A stretch of 64,000 nt of DNA. Origin: Magnaporthiopsis rhizophila. Its lineage: Eukaryota; Ascomycota; Sordariomycetes; Magnaporthales; Magnaporthaceae. Shown in pieces: positions 31,768-42,962 of the stretch. Numbering within the stretch: position 1 is the first letter of the stretch; each line of letters opens with the position of its first letter. Under the pieces are notes generated by a model, which saw only the letters and a program-made list of their open reading frames with translations, did not search any database and was not told the DNA's origin. Position numbers and translations under genes: made by a program. Location of the stretch: contig PYSS01000092.1 of assembly GCA_003049465.1 (NCBI GenBank), positions 62,001-126,000 of the forward strand, read 5' to 3'.

Positions 31768-32652
31768 TACAGCTCCGGACGGCGCGACGGCGACAAGAAT
31801 GAAACTGACAGCTACGGGGGCCTGCCTACTCCGCCGTCGCCTAGCGCCGATGCCGCTCCACCAACCCCTACTACGCCCACATCGCGGGCTACTCCCTCCC
31901 GCAGAGGAGGAATCCGAGGACGTGGACGCGGACACGGAAACAAGGGAGCAGGCCGTGGTACCCGTGGTGGTGGTCGCGGTGGACGTGGCGGCCGTCGCGG
32001 TGGTGGCGCCAACGATGATGGTGTGGCTCGTGATGGCGGCAACCGCAACGGTGCCGCTGCTACACGACGCTCCTCCCGCCTCGAAAGCGTGCGCAACGCG
32101 GTTCAACAGCAGCTGCAGAACTCGGGCGTGGCCCAGGCCGCCGATGAGCTGCTCGGCCGCCGCGGCGTGCAGCATCAGCTCGTGGGCGCCTGCATCTACC
32201 GCGCGACGCGCTTCGCCACGATCCTGGGCGCCCGCGCTGCCCACTCGGCCGTTCGTGCTCTCATTGATCTCGGCTTCATGGCCGCCCTCGCCGCGGTGGG
32301 CCTTTTCATCCTCGGCGTGCACTTCGTCTTCCACGCCGTCGCCTACGTCGTCATGGCGCCCTGGCTCGCCCTAGTGAGCGTCTTGAGCACCATCCAGGAG
32401 GGCTGCGTCGTGGTTGGTCAACTCATGCTCATATGCGGCCGCTTCGCCATCATCGCGCTCCGCCGGGCCACGACGTACAAGGGACACAGGCTCTTCTTCC
32501 TCGATCCGCTCACGCTCGCGGCGATGATGTCCTCGGCGCCACCCCCGGTTTATGAGGATGGGACGGGGATGGAGTGGGAGATGGATGAAGATTGGGATCG
32601 GTTCGGGTATGAGGATGAGGTGGCGGGTGATGCTATGCCCGGTTTCCACTAA
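31768..32652 (+). CDS. In-frame membrane-protein ORF directly after the MED10 stop
   Basis: The frame of MED10 exon 3 continues after its TAG for 294 sense codons. It encodes a Pro/Thr-rich stretch (LPTPPSPS), a Gly-Arg-rich basic segment (GRGRGHGNKGAGRG and similar), a likely helical region (RSSRLESVRNAVQQQLQ), two or three hydrophobic segments (about 32260-32385 and 32401-32460) and an acidic tail ending DAMPGFH. The first in-frame ATG is 32278, inside the first hydrophobic segment, so the upstream part can only be translated by stop readthrough, splicing, or from an unrecognised 5' exon. The composition (hydrophobic helices, RG repeats) argues that it is real coding sequence. The family is not recognised. 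Confidence 0.6.
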   Translation, partial: YSSGRRDGDKNETDSYGGLPTPPSPSADAAPPTPTTPTSRATPSRRGGIRGRGRGHGNKGAGRGTRGGGRGGRGGRRGGGANDDGVARDGGNRNGAAATRRSSRLESVRNAVQQQLQNSGVAQAADELLGRRGVQHQLVGACIYRATRFATILGARAAHSAVRALIDLGFMAALAAVGLFILGVHFVFHAVAYVVMAPWLALVSVLSTIQEGCVVVGQLMLICGRFAIIALRRATTYKGHRLFFLDPLTLAAMMSSAPPPVYEDGTGMEWEMDEDWDRFGYEDEVAGDAMPGFH

Positions 32653-32702
32653 AACATAAACCCCCAAGGAGCAGAAGGGCATAGAGCCGGCCGTGAGGTC
32701 TG

Positions 32703-32779
32703 TATGTTTAGATATTGTGAGTGGTAATTATGTTTAGATATTGTGAGTGGGTAATTATGTTTAGATATTGTTGAGTGGG
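32703..32779. repeat. 26-27 bp tandem repeat, three units
   Basis: Three copies of TATGTTTAGATATTGTGAGT, each followed by GGTAAT-like sequence, begin at 32703, 32729 and 32756. They lie 50-130 bases after the stop codon of the ORF ending at 32652, so probably in its 3' untranslated region. Confidence 0.85.
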
Positions 32780-33593
32780 CGATCGATGGTCGGTAATGGC
32801 ATGTATTTTAGCGGGTGAGTCTGAAGCGCCGGGCATGAGACGGTTCTGTGTTGAGTTCTCTACATCCTACATTTCTCAAAAAGCGCTAGGGACTCTATCG
32901 GATAGGCGGCAGGGAGGTTTTGCCAGGGCAGCGCAACTGGACTGATAGAATGAAATAATTAATTGCGACTGTTTATCCTTGGCGTCCGTTGAGTCGTTTT
33001 TGAAAATCGGCCGAGCATTGTGTCGAGGGTCGCCCAACATCCAACCCAAAAGAACAAACTTGGTTCAAGTCTTTCAGGCTGACAAAACGAGCCGGCAAAG
33101 GATCCCACCAACGTCACGCCTCATGGCTCTCGTCGTGGAATAAGATTGGGAAAGGGTCTAAAACAGCGCAAGAGACCAAAGGGAGAACGTCCAAGTGAAC
33201 CGTGTCTGATGGGAGAGATGATTCCAAACATGAATATAACAAGCCATGAGAATGCAGTAACAACAAACAACCGGCGGCGAGCGATCCGGTCGTTTGTGTT
33301 CTCTGCGTGTAGTCTGACATTGGGAAAGAGTGAAATAACGCCCCCGACTCCGAGATAATACCCATCATAAGGCCTCCATGGGGTGGATGGAAAGCGGAAC
33401 GCAGACATCTCCTTGACCAAAACCCCTGACCTCGTCACCATCCATCTTCGCCTTGGTTTTTTTTTTTTTTTTTTTTTTTTTGCCATCACCAAATTAAAAA
33501 AAGAGAGGGGGGCGTTAATACATGTTCGCCGTTGTTCGTTAATGGTGACAGTGGGGATGGAAGAAGACGACGAAAGGCGAAGATGATAATAAA

Positions 33594-33594
33594 G

Positions 33595-33636
<42 letters not shown>
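33594..33636. repeat. A43 homopolymer
   Basis: An uninterrupted run of about 43 A lies 28 bases beyond the gelsolin-like gene stop codon (T on that gene's sense strand). A T run (33459-33481) lies 110 bases further. Confidence 0.95.
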
Positions 33637-33637
<1 letters not shown>

Positions 33638-33664
33638 GGGAGCCAACTCTTTTCAACACACCCC

Positions 33665-36600
33665 CTACTCAGCAAGCGCCAACAGCGCCTGGTTGAGCGG
33701 CACGATCCTCAGGCTCCTAGCCCTCTTGAGGCCCGGGCTGGAAGCGGTGCTGCTGCCGCTGCCGCCATTGCCCGAATGGCCGGCGACGGGCGACGCGACC
33801 CTGCTGCCGGCGTTCATGCGCGTGGGACTGGCGGCGTCGCGCCACTTGCGGAAGACGCTCTTGAGGTCGCGCGGGATGCCCTCGAGCACGACGGTCGAGA
33901 TGGGCACGAAGGGCCGGTCCTCCATGGACGAGGCCAGGATGGCGTACTCCTGGGCGAAGTCGAGGGCGTTGCGGAACGAGGCGTACTGCGGCTGGGCGCC
34001 GTAGCCGACGACGATGTACATCTCGAAGAAGGCGTCCAGGATGTAGATCCCTGCCGGGTCCAGGTCGGCCTGGTTGAAGGGCCAGATTTCGGCAATCTTT
34101 TTTTTGGTTGTGGGTTGTGTGTATTTTTTGATGATTAGTTTTATGGTTCTGACTGACTGAACTGACTGATTGACTGGCTGGCTTGCTTGCTGGCTTCGCT
34201 GGCTACATCACAAGACAACAACAAAAGACAAGAGAGGGAGAGAAAAGAAATCAAAGAAACGACAAAGACAAGACTTCAGCGCTAGGGCGAGGGACTTCAC
34301 TCTCAGGCTCGCTTACCTGCTGCCGGTCCCCGGCGTCCGACCTGAACAGCCGCGCGCTATACTTGGGGTAGTTGTGCTTCAGCCTCCAGTGGTCGGCCGA
34401 GACGGCCCTGGCGGCGGTCCCGTCCGAGGCGGCGGCGGCGCCACCAAAGAGGCTCCAGAACTCGTCCGTCTCGGCGCCGTCGTCGACCTCGACGAGCTCG
34501 CCCATGAGCGCGAGCTCCATGCCGACCAGGCGCGCGCACCCCAGCTCCTCGACGTCGCTGCCCTTACCCTTCCACATGTGGCACTGGCCGTTCTTGGTGA
34601 CGAGGTACACGAAGCCCGAGCACAGGCTGTGCGGCGAGAAGTCGACCTCGTCAAACGTCACCTGGCCCAGGTGCCGGCGCCCGCAGAGCATGCTGGGCGC
34701 CAGCTGGTCGTACTTTGCGCCCGAGCCGCGGCGCACCGTGACTATGCCGCCAAGCGCCTGCAGGAACTCGGCCGTCTCCTTGCCCTGCGCCAGCCGGACT
34801 AGCCGCCCGCCCGCCGCCCGCGCCTCGCGGCCCGCAAAGAGCTGCGCGTCTTCGACCGCCGACGGCGCCACCTCGTCGCCCGCCCAGAAGTAGACCTCGG
34901 TGTCCTGGCGGCTAGAGTCGGCGTCGGCGAACGAGTGCACGCACAGGTACATCTCGGCCTCGAACAGGACCCTATCCTCGTGCGCCGGCACCGGCTGCTT
35001 CTTGCCGTCGCCGCTGACGCGGAACAGCTGCGCCGACAGCGTCTTGATCTTGGCCGCCCCGACGCTGCCCTCGGGCCGGTGCATCAGGATCTCGGCCGCG
35101 TCGACCCGGTAGTCGCGCGTCGGCCTGCTGCGGCCGAAGAACTCGTTGAGCGTCGACGCGATCTCCTTGGTGGGCGACCGCACGGGCGAGTGCGCCGGAG
35201 GCGATCGGGGGCTTTCCTTGTCCGCCGCGATCGGGAGCGGCTGGATCTGCTCCCTGGCCGAGGACCTTGACCGCGAGTGGAGCGTGTTCCGCCTGGCGTC
35301 GATGGTCGGCACCGGAGAAGAGGCTGCGGCGGTGGCGGTGGCGGCGGCGGCGAAGAAGCCCGACATCCTGCTTTTCAGCGTGGGCGTGTTGCTTCCCGAT
35401 GCCGGCTGCTCATTCCGAGTCTGCTGCTTGGGAGGCGACCTGGGCGGCTCCGGCAGCTGACGACCACCCGTCTTCTGGGGCGAGAGGGGCTTGGGCGGCT
35501 CGAACTCTGGAAGACGCCGAACAGTGCCGGTCTTGGACGGGGAGAGCGGCCGGGCTGGCTCTAGCTCTGGCTTCGTGGCCGTCTCGTCAAAGAACTTGGA
35601 CATGCGTCTAACGTGAAGGCTCTTGTGCGATGACACGGGCGAGGTCGACTCTTCTTGTTTAGTTGGCGCCGGCGCCGGCTCCGGCAACCCTTGCTTTCCA
35701 CGCGCCAGGGCTGCAACCTGCTCGTGGAAGTTCTTGGTAGGCGACGTTGAAGAGCGAGACTTGGGCCGTGGCGAGTCCATCGATGAGCCTTCATTGGCAG
35801 GAGGAGCAGGGTCGTTGAACGAGCTTCCGTATGATGACTTGGGCCTCGAGAAGCGTTCTGGTGGAACCACCACCGAGGATGGAGACCTGGCGGCGGTGGC
35901 AGTGGCGGGAGCAACCGGAGCAGGCTGCTCATCAGTGGGCGATACAGTCGCCGGCCTGGGCTGAGACGTCGTTGAGCTCGCCATAGTCTCTCCTACGGGC
36001 TTTGCGACAGAGCTCGGTGCTTTCCTTGGCGGACCTCTGGCTCTTCCCTTGGTCATGTGTGTGAGCTGTGGCCCAGGGGCCGAAGGTTCAACAGAGCCGC
36101 TGCTGCCGGATGCGCCCTGGCTACCCGAAGACTCGGACGCACTGCCAGGACCTCCAGCACCGGCTCCTGGTGGTCCTCGCGCCAGCAGTCCAGCCAGCGC
36201 CGGGTTGAAGCGGTCCGCAAGACGGCCGCCTAGAGGCTTTGGCACCGCTGTCGGAGATCCTCCACCAGGCTGGGGTGATGTCGGCTTGAACGGTGTGGAT
36301 ATGCTGGTTGACCTGGAGTGGTCAGCGGGTCTCGAGGACTCGACCGGCTTGCCCTCAGCTGCTGCAGTCATCTCCGAGATGATGGAGCCCTTCCTAGCCC
36401 CGATGGAGCCCGCACGGCCAAGCTCCAACTTCCTGGCCAAGCCTTCTGGTAGTGGTTTGTCGGCAGCATCGCTGTCTTTGCGCGTGACGCCTCGTCCCTC
36501 TATCTTTGCCTTTTGGAACTCGGCCTTCTTCTGCAGTATCGCATCCTTGAACTCGTCCTTGCGGACAGAGGGCTTGGGGCCGCCCGTGACGTTCAAAGCA

Positions 36601-38944
36601 GCCAGTCCCCGTGTGATGTTGTCCTTGAACTCGTCCGGCGCGACGTAGTTCTGCGTCTTGGTTTTCCGGAGAGTTCCAAACACGTTCTTCAGCTCGTCCG
36701 CGTTCCCTCCTGCAGTGCTGGCCGGGGGCGGCTGGAAAGGCTTGAGGCTCGCCCGAAAGTCTTTTTTAGGAGGCGTGTCAGGCTTGGACATATTAATAGT
36801 GGAAGAGAGCGTCTTCTTCTCGAGCGCATCACCAAAAGGTCTCTGGCTGTCATCGGGCGAAGGTGACGGCTTTGAGAGGTTACCGCGCAACTCCGAGACG
36901 GAAAGTCTGCCCGTGCCAAGCGATGGGGTGTGTATCTTTCCAGGGAGTGGGGTTGGCTTGACTCCAGTTCCCATGGGCGTCGACCGGAGCAGTCCACCGA
37001 CCTTGACCTCGTGTTTGTGCGTTGCCGAGGGGGCGCGGGTGCCTTGGGTGCTGGCGTCGCCGCCCTTCTGAGTCTTGGCCTTGTTCAGCTCGGCCATCCA
37101 GGTGGGCTGGTTGTGATTACTTGGCGCAGGGCTCTGCTTGGGCTTCGGCGACTCTGGCTTGTTAAGCGCCGCCTCGAGCCAGCTGGAGGATTTTGTCGGG
37201 CTCCATCGTCGCGGGTCCATCGTCTTGGACGGGCTGACGGGCGGCTCTGCCTTGTGATTGTCCTCCTCCGGCTTTGCTTCCTCTGCCTGTGGCACCGCAG
37301 GCTCAACAGGACCGGCATCAGTGGGTTCGACTTTGGCACCGTGGCTCGAAGTTGGCCTCGAGTTTGGACCCGAGGTCGGCCTAGAGTTGCTCTCGGCGTG
37401 ATAGACGCTACCTGACCGTGAGTGAGAGCGCCCCGCGCCCATGCGAGCCGTGTCCACGCTATTCCGGTTGGAAGCCACCGTGTCGGCCCGTTGAAGGCCC
37501 GTAGGAGAGTGGACGCTCCACCTCTTGACGCTGTCAGTCCGCTTCATCATGGCGCTCTGGACGAAACCTCCCATGCCCTTGGTGGGCGAGATGGGCCTGG
37601 TAGGGGAAATTCGCCCCAGAGACGGTGACATTTGAGGGATCTGGTTGAGAGGCGACGTCTCGCCGTCCCCTGCTGCATCTGTGCTCGCGGGTGGATCTAG
37701 CCTCTGAGCAGGTGTGAGAGCCATGGGAGAGCCCATCTTGCCGTAGAGCGTGGCGGTCGGAGACCTGAGGTCGGCCGCAGCTTTGTGAGGTTGAGGTTCT
37801 GTAGGCTCTGGAAGTGACGGCGATGTGACAGTCTGTTGCTGACGCGACATTCCAGGCAGCTCAGCGTTTGCTGGGGACATGTCCATGCGCGGCGTGTCGT
37901 CCTCGACCTGGCTGCGGCGGTAGGCGGCCGAGTTCTGCCCACGATCGGCGGTCTGGCGGAACCAGGCGGGATCCTTGGATGAGAGGGCATGTGCTATCTG
38001 ATCTCTCGAGGGAGCGGCCGCCGAATCGGCCTCGTCGGAAACCCCACCGACGGACGATCGCGCGGCCGCATTCTCTGCAGCCATCATGGACAAGGGCCTG
38101 CTTTTCGGCCGTTCCGCGGCTTGTGATCCAGGCCGCCTCTGCCAAGACATTGCCCGGCCCTGTGGCCCACCGTTGGAAGTCTTGGAGTCGGCGTCGAACG
38201 GGGACTCGTTCTCTTTGGTGGGGGAGGTGGAAGAATAGTCTTCGGACGCCATGGTGGTGGGAGTGATGCCGTCGTCGCTCTCGAACACGCGGGGTTGTTG
38301 GGGCTCGGGAGTGCCAAATCGAGGAGACGATTCTAGGTTCAAGCCATCCAAAATTTGCGAGGCTTGTTTTCGGTGCAAGGTCGGCGGGGGTGTGTGTGCT
38401 GGTGACGATTTTTGGGGAGATATGGATCTTGCGCGTTCTAAAACAATAAGAAAAAAAAAAGTTAAGAGTTGTCAGCGAATCTGGCCCGGGGCAACTAAGC
38501 ATGACACGGACACTGAGCTAGAAGCAGTCGGCCAAGACAAAACATGGAGAACAAAAGAAGAAGAACACGGCCAAACACAGGAGCAGGGACCAATTGCCCT
38601 GCTGGTGCGCCGTCGGAGAAACCGGTGACCACCTAAAGCAAGTAGCCTCGTCGTAGGGCAACACAGAGCTTGAACTTGACGCGCACAGAGACAGGCAGCT
38701 GCTGGGAAGAAACACGCGGGGAAAAAAAAAGGGGTGCATATTGTATACAGATAGGTAGAAAGTCGGCTCTGCAAACAGCCATGGGAGACGGAAAGAAAAA
38801 CGTACCTTCGCGTCTTGCCTGGCGCTCGCGTCTTTCTTGCAGAATCTTCTCTTCCAACTCTCTTGATCTGGCCTCGTCCTCTTCGGTGCGGCGCCCCTTC
38901 AGCTGCTCTACGTCTCGCAAGAAGCTCGACACTTCGTCGGACAT
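33665..38944 (-). CDS. Large disordered protein with C-terminal gelsolin-like repeats
   Basis: Three exons, 38944-38806, 38437-34317 and 34096-33665, give 1563 residues with consistent phases. The start MSDEVSSFLRDVEQLKGRR is followed by a charged coiled-coil segment. About 1000 residues rich in Ser, Pro, Lys and Thr follow, with many S/T-P sites, corresponding to the fungal region called DUF4045 that accompanies gelsolin domains. From about residue 1150 (STLNEFFG) the protein has folded gelsolin/villin-like repeats: TEVYFWAGDEVAPSAVEDAQ, VYLVTKNGQCHMWKGKGSDV and, in the last exon, GIYILDAFFEMYIVVGYGAQ. Gelsolin repeats bind actin and calcium, so a cytoskeletal or polarity role is likely but inferred. 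The C-terminus carries SPTRMNAGS and RARSLRIVPLNQALLALAE. The acceptor at 34097 follows an A-rich sense stretch. Confidence 0.88.
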
Positions 38945-39981
38945 GGTTCGAGGGGACTAGGCGGTGGGGAAGCAGTCGGGAGCTCGCATGACACAGGCTG
39001 ACAGCGCAGGCGGCAGCAGCAGCGGCGGCAGCAGCACACCAGACACCAGAGCAGGGACGAGACAGGTACACAGGCTGGCTCGCTGGCGGCTTCGGCGGCG
39101 GATGGGACGGGTTTTGGGCTAGGTCGGCCGGTACGGTTCGGGGTTGGGTTCGATGCCCTGCTGCTGGGAGGAATCAGGCACAGGCGGGCAGCCCAGGGGG
39201 AGCGAACGAGCCGTCACAAATTAGCAGGGTGGAGAGGGGTGGTCCCGCCCGCAATGCTCTCGGCTCTGGGTCCCAGGTCTAGGTACAGCAGATACCAGGT
39301 AGGTAGGTAGAAGGTTTGCCTTGTCGGTAGGGCCCTGTGTTGATGAATGTTTTTTGCTAGGGAGCCTGTGCCGCCGATGAGCCGCGACTATGCCATTGTG
39401 GGGGTTTGAGATAATGCCTGCATCTCCAATGAGCGAGGTTATGTAATCGACTCACCGTGTGTGTGTTCACTGAGGCCGTTTCCTGTTTAGTCCAGAAGCG
39501 CCGTGCCCGCTAATCTAATCGCAGCTAGAGCCCGACGAGCCGGGATGTCCCTTTGTCGTGCGTGGAAATATGAATTGGTGTGTTTCAATTAGAAAAACAC
39601 CGGTTTTCCTTGTCATTGGTTGCCCATGCAGCTTAGACCTCTCGTCGGTGGCTACACCGGTTCGCTACCAGGAACCCAGCGTGGCCTCGTGCCAGTTAGC
39701 TTTCACAAGAGCTCGAGCTCTCCCTGTCCGAGGGCCGACGAGTCCAGGAACAAGGCTGTATCACGCCAATGTTTTAGGTACTAGCTGAGGCGCCTCTGTG
39801 CCCGCCTCGAGAGGCCAGGCGATCTCCCGTCCGTTTGCCCACGTGTGATCGGGCGGGCGGCACATTGATGATTAATGCTAGGTGATACGTGCTCACTAGG
39901 TATTTACTTGCTATGAGACTAGGAAGCGGAAGCATGACGGCATCAAAAAAGGTAAATGAAGTAAATAAATACGCATCAACA
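38945..39981. other. Intergenic region between gelsolin-like gene and ARL2
   Basis: This 1.0 kb holds the promoter and leader of the gelsolin-like gene and the 3' flank of ARL2. A CAG/GCA-rich stretch occurs at about 39010-39040. No gene is seen. Confidence 0.55.
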
Positions 39982-41206
39982 TCAGTACAGGAACAGCCTC
40001 GCCTTTGCATCCTCGACAACCCAGGCCAGGCCCTCGTCGAGGTTCTGGCCCGTCATTGCGCTGCACTCCAGCAGGTTCCACCGATGGGTCCTGATCTCGT
40101 CAAGTTGCAGTGCCTGCGGGGGTGAGCGAGAAACAGTTTAGTGTCAGCGCCATCAAAACCTTGCCGGGCCGCCTGCCCTGCCATAGAATCCCGAGAACCC
40201 AAGTCCGAGGAATTCTAATGCAACCCACTCGCGGCACATTTGGCGGGGATGAGAGGAATAAACTAAAAACAAACCTGGATGATCTCGTCCCTCTCCATGC
40301 AGCCGTTGACGTCTGTTTTGTTGGCAAATACCACAAGGCTAGCGCCCGACAGACGCTGTGATGAGCAAAGAAGCATACCTAGTTAGCAATCAATTCATTG
40401 ATTGCCCAAGGCAGGCACTCCTGGTCTTGGGCACGTAGCCCGGTGATACCCGAGAAGAAGCCCAGGGGAGGGGAGGGGTCATGACGCAGGGACCAAACCA
40501 AAAAAAAAAAAAAAAAAAAAAAGGAGACGGGCCCGAGACGGCACGCACGCACCTCCTCCTGGAGCAAACCTGTAAGTTCCACCCGGCAGTCGTCGATTCT
40601 GAGGCGGTCGGTCGCGTCGACCACCCAGATCAGGGCGTCTGTCTTCTCAAAGTAGTTGCGCCAGTAGGACCTGAGCGTCTTCTGGCCGCCGACGTCCCCT
40701 GGACAGTCGTCAGTGTGCAAGCATAAAGCACGATGACGCGTGCGGCGCCCCACCATTGGAGTCAAAAACAACCCGTCCGAGGGCAAACGGTCGCCAGGGG
40801 CAACTTACATATGTTCAGCTTGTAGCTGCGTGGTTGGGTTGGGCATCAGTTGCATTAGCAGGTGTGGTGGGTGCTCATATGGACGACGCCGGGAAGGTGC
40901 CATCCCTCTTACCCCTGGTAGTCGATTGTCTTGATGATGAAGCCGAGGGTCGGGCTGACGGTGTTGACATCCTCGCCCATGATCTTCTTGACGATCGTGG
41001 TCTTTCCTGCGTTGTCGAGACCCCTGGCACATGCCAAAGCGGCAGCTCAGCGTCCGCTCCTCCCCGAAAGCACGAGACCAAGGGAAGGACACAGAAGGCA
41101 GTCTACATGCACGGCACCTTCACGATGTAGGGTAGGTAGGTACTCACAGCATCAAGATCCGGAGCTCCTTATCCTTGAGTCTTGCCTTCCGAAGAATAGA
41201 CAGCAT
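39982..41206 (-). CDS. ARL2: ADP-ribosylation factor-like GTPase 2
   Basis: Arl2 (yeast Cin4, fission yeast Alp41) is a small GTPase that works with tubulin-folding cofactors in microtubule biogenesis. Six exons, 41206-41148, 41023-40913, 40825-40809, 40698-40553, 40355-40275 and 40113-39982, give 181 residues (human Arl2 has 184). G-motifs are all present: GLDNAGKT (21-28), the switch I Thr in SPTLGF (45), WDVGGQ (63-68), NKTD (123-126) and CSAMTGQN. The start MLSILRKARLKDKELRILML lacks a Gly at position 2, as in Arl2, so no N-myristoylation is expected. Exon 3 is only 17 nt. Intron 4 contains an A23 run on the plus strand. All phases fit. Confidence 0.96.
40500..40522. repeat. A23 homopolymer inside ARL2 intron 4
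   Basis: A run of about 23 A (T on the sense strand) lies in the 197-nt intron 40356-40552, roughly 30 nt after its donor. Confidence 0.9.
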
Positions 41207-42962
41207 TGTGGCGGCTGTGCTGGGATCACTGCTCCTCTGTGGGTGTTGCTCCTACTTTTTTGTTCTATCCTGCCTGCCAGTGAAAAAGAGTTTGGCTGCA
41301 GGGGTCACGCTAGTGCAAGTGGTGGTGTGTCCATGTCATCTGCCCAAGCCCTCTGCAGACTACCTTACAGAGGTTGACTCCTTCCTAACGAGGCAGCAAC
41401 GACCGAGAGAACACTGTCTGGTTGGTCTGCCCCGTTTGTTAGAGCTGGTGTCCCCTGGTCCGTTTCTCAACGGAACGGTATTGGTGGGGGAAGGTGGTGG
41501 GCCAAGACTTGTGGCACAGAATACGGGTCCGTCACGTGAAGACGACTTCAGCAGGACAAACGTCGGTTCACGCCCCAACACATTATTGCCGATATCAGGT
41601 ATACTGGTTTGGTCTGGCGATCTCAGGAAACTCCGTCTGCTAGCATCGCGAGCAAGTGCTTGCTAGTCTAGGTGCCACTTCCGCTCTTTTCTGCTGCAGG
41701 GGAACACAATGGTGGTGGTGGAGGGTGACTTCTTTCTAACAGTAGGCTGTCTCTTTCAGCCTTGGCTGTCTATGGCAGGCAGACCCAGGTAGGTATCTAG
41801 AGTTTTCCCACACTCCAGGGTGATCGTGACACCGCAGTCATCATGGCCCAGTAGGCACCTTCCTCTCTGGCCAGGTGATTGTAAATGTTTGATGGGGTGA
41901 AAAGCATGGCTGGTGCCACAAAATCAAACCCCCCTGGGTGGGTGGTGCTGCTGCTGCGCTGGGTGTGGTCCTCGTCGAGGACGTGCCTTCCCAGAACAGA
42001 AAACGATCGAGTTCCTGCCGTTCCAACAGGCAACCACCCCAAGGGCCTGACCAATCAGACAATTCTTGCCGGTGCTCAACGCTGATATTAACCTCCCACG
42101 CAAAATTTGCTGGGCTGCCCTTCTCCGACCCGTCCCCATCGTTTGTCACGTCTCGGCTCCTCGCGGCAGGCGGCAGACAGCATCACTCGCCAGTCGATTC
42201 TCGTGTCGGCAGTGCTTTTGTTTCTCCAACAAAGGCTCTTCGTCTGTCATCGATCTTTCTATTCTTCTGGTTTCCCCACGAGTTCTTCCTTTATCCCTGC
42301 CCTGCTTCACCGGCCTCGACTTCGCGGCCTGACTTCCTTCCCTGGGCGTGCTCCAAGTGCCTCTCGTGCCTGTCCCCGGTCGGTATCTTGTCCTTCTGTC
42401 TGGCAAGCTTCCACGGTAAGTACAATCTGCTATCAACTGTTGGCCTGTCGAGACCTCCCAGCGTTCCTCCCGTTTCCTCGAGGTGACTGGCTTCCTGGGA
42501 AGCACTCCCCTACACAACTGTACCACGCCACCTCAGATTCCTCTGTCTCGCTCCTTCCCAAAAACTCACGCTGCCTGTTTCTGCCTGTTTCTGCCCACAT
42601 CCATCAGTCTCCGCTCTCTGAGCCATCACTTTCTTCCTCTCCTCTCCCCCGACACCACCATCTTCTTCTCCCGACACAACAAACATTCACCAGATCTCAT
42701 CTGCAAATCCTGCCATCCAAGCATGTCGATTACGCACAGCAGACCTACCAGTCATCTCAGCTATCTGCCCTACTGCGCCCGTTCTTCAGTCTGTCTAAAC
42801 AATCTTTGTTGTCCTGTCTCCTATTCAAGACTGGTTCTTGACACTGACATTTGTCTTCAACGCCTCGTCAGTCAACGGAGCATTCTTGTCTTGTCGTCAT
42901 CAATCAGCCGGTCAACGGAGTATCCTCGTCTTGTATTCAAGCTACCCTATCAAGCAACAACC
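41207..42962. other. Divergent intergenic region, ARL2 / GNAT gene
   Basis: This 1.75 kb holds both promoters and a long pyrimidine-rich leader of the rightward gene. A strong donor-like GTAAGTAC at 42416 suggests an intron in the 5' leader; CAG acceptors occur from about 42750 on. The 24-bp direct repeat near 42871 is listed separately. No other gene is seen. Confidence 0.5.
42871..42934 (+). repeat. 24-bp direct repeat in the leader of the GNAT gene
   Basis: GTCAACGGAGCATTCTTGTC and GTCAACGGAGTATCCTCGTC, each followed by TTGT, begin at 42871 and 42911. They differ at three of 24 positions and end 28 bases before the start codon. Confidence 0.8.

Larger units (their letters stand above)
32653..33664. 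other. Convergent intergenic region with repeats
   Basis: One kb between convergent genes. It holds a threefold 26-bp repeat (32703-32779), a T run (33459-33481) and an A run of 43 (33594-33636). No gene is seen. Confidence 0.55.

Noticed and set aside
31111..32334. 407-codon open frame on the minus strand opposite MED10 and its downstream ORF
   Set aside because: It is an antisense shadow: low-complexity Thr/Ser/Ala runs mirror the Asn/Arg/Gly codons of the plus strand, and it crosses confirmed MED10 introns.
33594..33636. A43 run considered as a retroposon tail
   Set aside because: No reverse-transcriptase-like sequence or target-site duplication was found nearby, and long A/T runs are frequent across this window.
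39138..39158. GGTTCGATGCC, another B-box-like string
   Set aside because: The T stem pairs at only three positions and no A box is seen upstream.
42483..42962. Upstream in-frame extension of the GNAT protein (including ATG 42723)
   Set aside because: The segment is Ser, Cys and His-rich, pyrimidine-biased and contains a donor-like site nearby, so it is more likely leader than coding; ATG 42963 has the better context.
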